Shown: one piece after another, positions 60,582 to 64,000 of the stretch
Position numbering within the stretch: position 1 is the first letter of the stretch
Layout: every line of letters starts with the position of its first letter
Origin: Bradymonadales bacterium
GTDB taxonomy: Bacteria; Myxococcota_A; Bradymonadia; JAFGEP01
Length of the DNA stretch: 64,000 nucleotides
Direction of reading: 5' to 3'
NCBI GenBank assembly: GCA_016931535.1
Contig: JAFGEP010000019.1
Span: forward strand, 1 to 64,000
Program-made: the position numbers and the translations under genes
The notes under the pieces: model-generated
Database searches by the model: none
Told to the model about the DNA's origin: nothing
Seen by the model: the letters and a program-made list of their open reading frames with translations, nothing else

Positions 60582-61326
60582 CGTGCCAAAGGGGATCGAG
60601 CGGACCATGGCCGTAGCCATCCTGGGCGGAGATGCCAACTGGATCGCCGTGGACAAGCCGGCGGGCATGGTGGTCATCCCCGCCCGAGGCGAGCCGCCGG
60701 AGGCTTGCCTGGCAAGGACACTGGAGCGCGAGCTCGATCGCAGGCTATGGGTGGTCCATCGTATCGACCGGGACACCTCCGGTGTGGTGTTGTTCGCTAC
60801 AAACAGTCAGGCGCACCGGTTCCTCTCCATGGCCTTCGAGCAGGGCAAGGTTGACAAGACCTACCTGGCCTTCACGAGGGGTGCTCCCCCCAAAAAGAGG
60901 GGCCGCATCGATGTTCCGCTGCACCCCGCCCGCAAGGGGAAGATGCGACCTGCGGGCCCGGCGGAGCAGGGGGCGTTGAAAGCCGTCACCGAGTACGAGC
61001 TCCTCCATACCTGGAGCTTGCCCTCTGGCGACATCGCGCTGGTCGAGCTTCACCCTCGCACCGGAAGGCATCACCAGATCCGCGTTCACCTGAGATCGAT
61101 CGGCATTCCCCTGCTGGTCGATCCCGCCTATGGCCGGACCGACCAGGTCACACAGACCGAGCTTGGAGGATCGGAGGAGGCGGTGATCTGCTCGCGCACG
61201 ACCCTGCACGCCAGCCTGGTCGAGTTCCGGTCGCCTACCACGGGGGAGCCTGTGCTTGTGCGCTCTCCCCTTCCTTCCGATCTCTGCCGCCTGAGAGCGG
61301 TCCTGGATCGAACCGCTACCCGTTGA
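60571..61326 (+). CDS. RluA-family pseudouridine synthase
   Basis: 251 aa. Catalytic Asp66 lies in HRIDRDTSG, with RTGRHHQIRVHL (near 170) further on. No S4 domain is present at the N-terminus, so it is a short RluA/TruC-type member. It isomerises uridine in rRNA or tRNA; the target cannot be told from the sequence. The final codons merge into the first copy of a 72-bp tandem repeat. Confidence 0.9.
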   Translation: MGTDVPKGIERTMAVAILGGDANWIAVDKPAGMVVIPARGEPPEACLARTLERELDRRLWVVHRIDRDTSGVVLFATNSQAHRFLSMAFEQGKVDKTYLAFTRGAPPKKRGRIDVPLHPARKGKMRPAGPAEQGALKAVTEYELLHTWSLPSGDIALVELHPRTGRHHQIRVHLRSIGIPLLVDPAYGRTDQVTQTELGGSEEAVICSRTTLHASLVEFRSPTTGEPVLVRSPLPSDLCRLRAVLDRTATR

Positions 61327-61491
61327 CCGTGCGGTTCCGTGACCGGGCGGCCCGAGCCTCCATCTCGGCCTTCTCGGCCAGGGCCCACTACACGTTGACC
61401 GTGCGGTTCCGTGACCGGGCGGCCCGAGCCTCCATCTCGGCCTTCTCGGCCAGGGCCCACTACCCGTTGACCGTGCGGTTCCGTGACCGGG
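61316..61491. repeat. 72-bp tandem repeat, 2.4 copies
   Basis: Three successive copies start at 61316, 61388 and 61460, each with CTAC-(C/A)CGTTGACCG; the first two are complete and nearly identical, the third stops near 61491. Each unit has a potential hairpin (GGCCcGAG...CTCGGCC). The unit length is a multiple of three, so it stays open in a frame, but the translated repeat has no start signal or known family. It lies between convergent genes and overlaps the last 11 bp of the pseudouridine synthase. Confidence 0.85.
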
Positions 61492-61504
61492 TGGGTGCCC
61501 GGAT

Positions 61505-62383
61505 CTATCTCACCCTCACCGCTTCCAGCAGTGCCCGGTTCACCTCCATGTGCCTGTCGATGGCTTCTCGTTGTGCCGGATCGAGTAGGTCCAGCGGGCC
61601 GCAGGAGAGATCTCCGCAGATGTCCATTCCGGCCAGCGGTCGTCGGGACACGAGCAGGGTCACCGCAGCCACCAGCTCGGCGGTCGTCATCTGCCCTTGA
61701 GACCAGGTGGTCGTCACCTGGTCTGCAGCCAGGACGTCCTTGTCGACACTGATGTAGATGGCGCCAGGCGGGAGCCGGTCGAGGAGGTCGCCGATCGCCT
61801 TGTCGATCCCCTGAGGACGTATGGCACCAAGCACTGTCAGGGCCTTCTGGGCGTCCCGTGGGCAGGCTGCCAAGTGGTGGTCGATCGGGTCGACGGGCAG
61901 GTACAGGATCCTGGCCAGTCGCGCGGGCTCGACCTCCATCAGGGACTCGAAGGCCGTCCCTACCAGGGCGACCTGCATCAGGTGCGGCAGGTCGTCCACC
62001 GCCGAGCTCAGCCAGGAGCCGCAACCGAGAAGCTGGCCGAAAAAGGGAGGCGGCAAGAGCTCCGGGTGGTTGTCGAACAGCAGGAGCGAAAAGGGGGTAT
62101 CGATCCGTTCCAGCAGGAGCCGGGTGATGTGGTGGTAGTCGCCCGAACCCAAGAACACGACGGAACCCGTCGTCCGCCGGCAAAGCCGCTCGCGCAGGAG
62201 ATCCAGGGTCTGTGGCTCACTGGCTCGACGGCACCCCGGCACGTCCTCGAGCCGGATGACCTCGGCCTCATCCGACAGGCAGCGGAGACGTTCGCTCCAG
62301 CTCGGTTCGAAGTTCAGGATGGTCACCTTACGGTGGTGGGACCCTTCCGAGTGGGTGGGTTGCTGGTGTTCCGGATCCGGCAT
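61505..62383 (-). CDS. Arginase/agmatinase-fold protein, unassigned
   Basis: 292 aa from the ATG at 62383; no good ribosome site, so the start is uncertain. Metal-site motifs are ureohydrolase-like but not standard: GDYHH for GGDHS, FDNHPE for DAHxD, SVDKDV for DxDxxDP. Asp and His ligands are mostly present, with Glu replacing the last Asp of the second motif. The product is therefore probably an active metal hydrolase with different specificity from the SpeB encoded at 17.8 kb. The gap 62384-62628 holds nothing that I can identify. Confidence 0.75.
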   Translation of the reverse strand: MPDPEHQQPTHSEGSHHRKVTILNFEPSWSERLRCLSDEAEVIRLEDVPGCRRASEPQTLDLLRERLCRRTTGSVVFLGSGDYHHITRLLLERIDTPFSLLLFDNHPELLPPPFFGQLLGCGSWLSSAVDDLPHLMQVALVGTAFESLMEVEPARLARILYLPVDPIDHHLAACPRDAQKALTVLGAIRPQGIDKAIGDLLDRLPPGAIYISVDKDVLAADQVTTTWSQGQMTTAELVAAVTLLVSRRPLAGMDICGDLSCGPLDLLDPAQREAIDRHMEVNRALLEAVRVR

Positions 62384-62628
62384 GAGGGATGGGTACGGTG
62401 GCCGGAGGTGGTTGTCAATGCCGCTCGGGAAGCGCCGTTGTCGATTGCCACCCGGCGACACCCTTCGTATGATCGGGCGCCTGCTTTGGCCTGACAGGCA
62501 GGAGCGTCTGGTGAGCCGTTTTCTGTTCTCGGTATGCCAGGTTGGCGCGGAGTCTGCAGTCAAGAAGGAGATCTGTTTGTTCGGGCTCACCGCGCGAGGG
62601 ATGGCGAGGAAGACGAGTCGGTAAAAGC

Positions 62629-63840
62629 TCACCCGACCCAGATCAGCCACAGCGCTCCCAGTAGGGTAGTCACCAGGGAAAGGGGGAGCCCCAGGCGCAG
62701 GTACTGCCAGAAGCCCATGCCGCCGACCGCCTTGCCTTTCTGGGCCACGATGATATTGGCCACCGACCCGAGCAAGGTCAGATTTCCGGCGAAGGTGGAG
62801 GCCATGGCCAGCATCTCCCAGCCGAGCCTGGGGTCGGGGAGGGTGGCCATCTGGTCGCGCACCACCAGGATGAAGGGCACATTGGAGACGATGTTGGACC
62901 CCAGCAGGAAAATGGCGGCGACCCGCAGCCAGCCCCAGGTCCCTTCCCCCTGCCAGAGCGGGAACCGTTGGAAGAGCCAGGCAGGGGCTCCGCTGTTGGC
63001 GAACCCTTCGACCACGATGAAGAGAGCGGCGAAGAACAGGAGAATGGACCAGTCGATCCGGCTCCAGATCTCGTCGGGAGAGCGCCGATGAGCGAGCAGC
63101 AGGGCGGTGCAGCCGCCGGCTGCGGTCCAGGCGAGGTCGGTGCCCAGGGTGTACAGGACCGCCACCCCTCCGATGACCGCCAGGGTGGTAGCAGAGCGAG
63201 AGGTCAGCACATCCGGCGATGGGGAGGTTCTCAGTTTGCCGTGGAGCTCCTTGCGGAAGAGGATCCACAGCAGCCCATGGTTGATGGCCAATCCGATTGC
63301 GGCGACCGGCGCGGCGAGCAGCAGGTGATCCAGGTAGGAGAGGTCGCCCAGAATGCCGCACAGCATATTCTGCGGGTTGCCGACCAGGGTGGCCACGCTG
63401 CCGGTATTGGCAGAGGTGGCCAGGGCCAGGAGAAAAGGCAGGGGCGGCAGGCGATACCGCTTGATGAGGATCACGACCAGGGGGGCACCCAGCACACAGA
63501 CCGCATCATTGGTGATGAGCGCCGATAGCGTGCCGCTGGCCCATACCAAACCGCCCAACAACCTGGCGGGTGTCCGGGCCCAGTGGGCCAGCGCCAGTCC
63601 CGCCCGATCGAAGAAGCCATCCACCCCCAGAAAGGCCCCCATGCCCATCATGCCGAACAAGAGCAGCAGGGTGCGCCCGTCCACCGCGGCGATGGCCTGC
63701 TCTGGAGTCACCAGCCCGACGAGGACGCAGGCCACCGCTCCCGCCAGGGCTCCAGTTGGCCGGTCGATCTTCAGCCAACCCAGCCTTCGGGCGGAAACCA
63801 GCACGTAGGTGACGAAAAAAACCAGGATACCGAGCCACAT
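62629..63840 (-). CDS. Anion permease (ArsB/NhaD/DASS-like ion transporter)
   Basis: 403 aa with about 11 TM helices. Features of the ion-transporter superfamily: LSALITNDAVCVLGAPL, NTGSVATLVGNPQN (first half) and SNIVSNVPFILVVRD with ANIIVAQKG (second half), the two inverted repeats with their re-entrant loops. The substrate could be a carboxylate, sulfate, arsenite or Na+/H+. It is the last gene in the window; 63841-64000 shows no gene. Confidence 0.85.
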   Translation of the reverse strand: MWLGILVFFVTYVLVSARRLGWLKIDRPTGALAGAVACVLVGLVTPEQAIAAVDGRTLLLLFGMMGMGAFLGVDGFFDRAGLALAHWARTPARLLGGLVWASGTLSALITNDAVCVLGAPLVVILIKRYRLPPLPFLLALATSANTGSVATLVGNPQNMLCGILGDLSYLDHLLLAAPVAAIGLAINHGLLWILFRKELHGKLRTSPSPDVLTSRSATTLAVIGGVAVLYTLGTDLAWTAAGGCTALLLAHRRSPDEIWSRIDWSILLFFAALFIVVEGFANSGAPAWLFQRFPLWQGEGTWGWLRVAAIFLLGSNIVSNVPFILVVRDQMATLPDPRLGWEMLAMASTFAGNLTLLGSVANIIVAQKGKAVGGMGFWQYLRLGLPLSLVTTLLGALWLIWVG

Positions 63841-64000
63841 CCCCTACCCCCGCGCCCCACGCTTCAAACGGCCTCTCTGGTCCTGACCCTCACGGTGTCG
63901 AGACGCGCATCCCGACGGATCTGCGCCTGGCCCCTGCAAAGCTATTGTGCACTGTCCACCTCCGTTCTCCAGGCGTCAACGGGGTAGCAAGACCGGCCTC

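Noticed and set aside
61323..61700. 125-codon plus-strand frame made of the 72-bp repeat
   Set aside because: No start signal; the open frame is a consequence of the period being divisible by three, and it runs antisense into the ureohydrolase gene.

Overview
The window is GC-rich bacterial chromosome, densely coded on both strands, with many ATGA/GTGA stop-start overlaps and no rRNA, tRNA, phage or CRISPR array that I could see. The gene set suggests an anaerobe or facultative anaerobe of the old delta-proteobacterial assemblage. The evidence is a Mo/Fe-S NAD-type formate dehydrogenase, the [FeFe]-hydrogenase maturase HydF, pyruvoyl enzymes, several radical SAM enzymes, and a trypsin-like lipoprotein whose C-terminus (Cys-rich patch, one TM helix, Arg cluster) resembles a MYXO-CTERM signal. 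That points to Myxococcota or a neighbouring lineage, but the assignment is an inference.

Layout. 1-9.5 kb: a MobB-MobA fusion, then a formate module (fdhA, a NuoE-NuoF fusion, a lone receiver domain, an OFA-family transporter, a rubrerythrin-like protein), then two small exported proteins. 9.5-18.7 kb: a cysteine synthase/cysteinyl-tRNA synthetase fusion (minus strand), a B12-binding radical SAM protein translationally coupled to hydF, and a complete arginine-to-spermidine set (speD, pyruvoyl arginine decarboxylase, speE, speB). 18.8-26.2 kb: a possible outer-membrane protein, an MCE/Mla-type lipid transport operon, a divergent LapA-like gene and a COG2108-type radical SAM protein. 26.2-32.4 kb: a palindromic element, PolX, ThiD, a membrane protein, the protease and a VapBC-like toxin-antitoxin pair with a readable promoter/operator. 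32.5-46.5 kb: glycogen phosphorylase, a SNF2-SWIM pair, a GH13 amylase, a DUF364-type protein, a Ser/Thr kinase, a GH5 hydrolase and a diguanylate cyclase. 46.7-53.4 kb: a GNAT-HDAC-like fusion divergent from a KamA-family radical SAM aminomutase, an AbiEii-like toxin-antitoxin pair and an aminotransferase. 53.6-64 kb: an EGF-like lipoprotein, a methyltransferase-like protein, a probable envelope protein, the phosphatidylethanolamine operon (psd-cdsA-pssA), a ZIP transporter, a pseudouridine synthase, a 72-bp tandem repeat, a ureohydrolase-fold protein and an anion permease.

How the genes fit together. MobAB can make the cofactor that FdhA needs. FdhA with the NuoEF fusion would couple formate oxidation to NAD(H), and the OFA transporter would move formate or oxalate. 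The polyamine genes form a closed route from arginine and SAM to spermidine. Psd, CdsA and PssA make phosphatidylethanolamine, and the MCE system would move phospholipid across the envelope.

The strongest candidates for new biology are: (i) the aminomutase/GNAT-deacylase pair, whose substrate residues look glutamate-type and which could form a reversible acetylated beta-amino-acid system; (ii) the CysK-CysS fusion with an altered HIGH motif; (iii) the radical SAM protein with a C-x14-C-x2-C cluster motif fused by overlap to hydF; and (iv) the NuoE domain that has lost two of its four [2Fe-2S] cysteines. Three palindromic intergenic elements and the 72-bp tandem repeat are unexplained.
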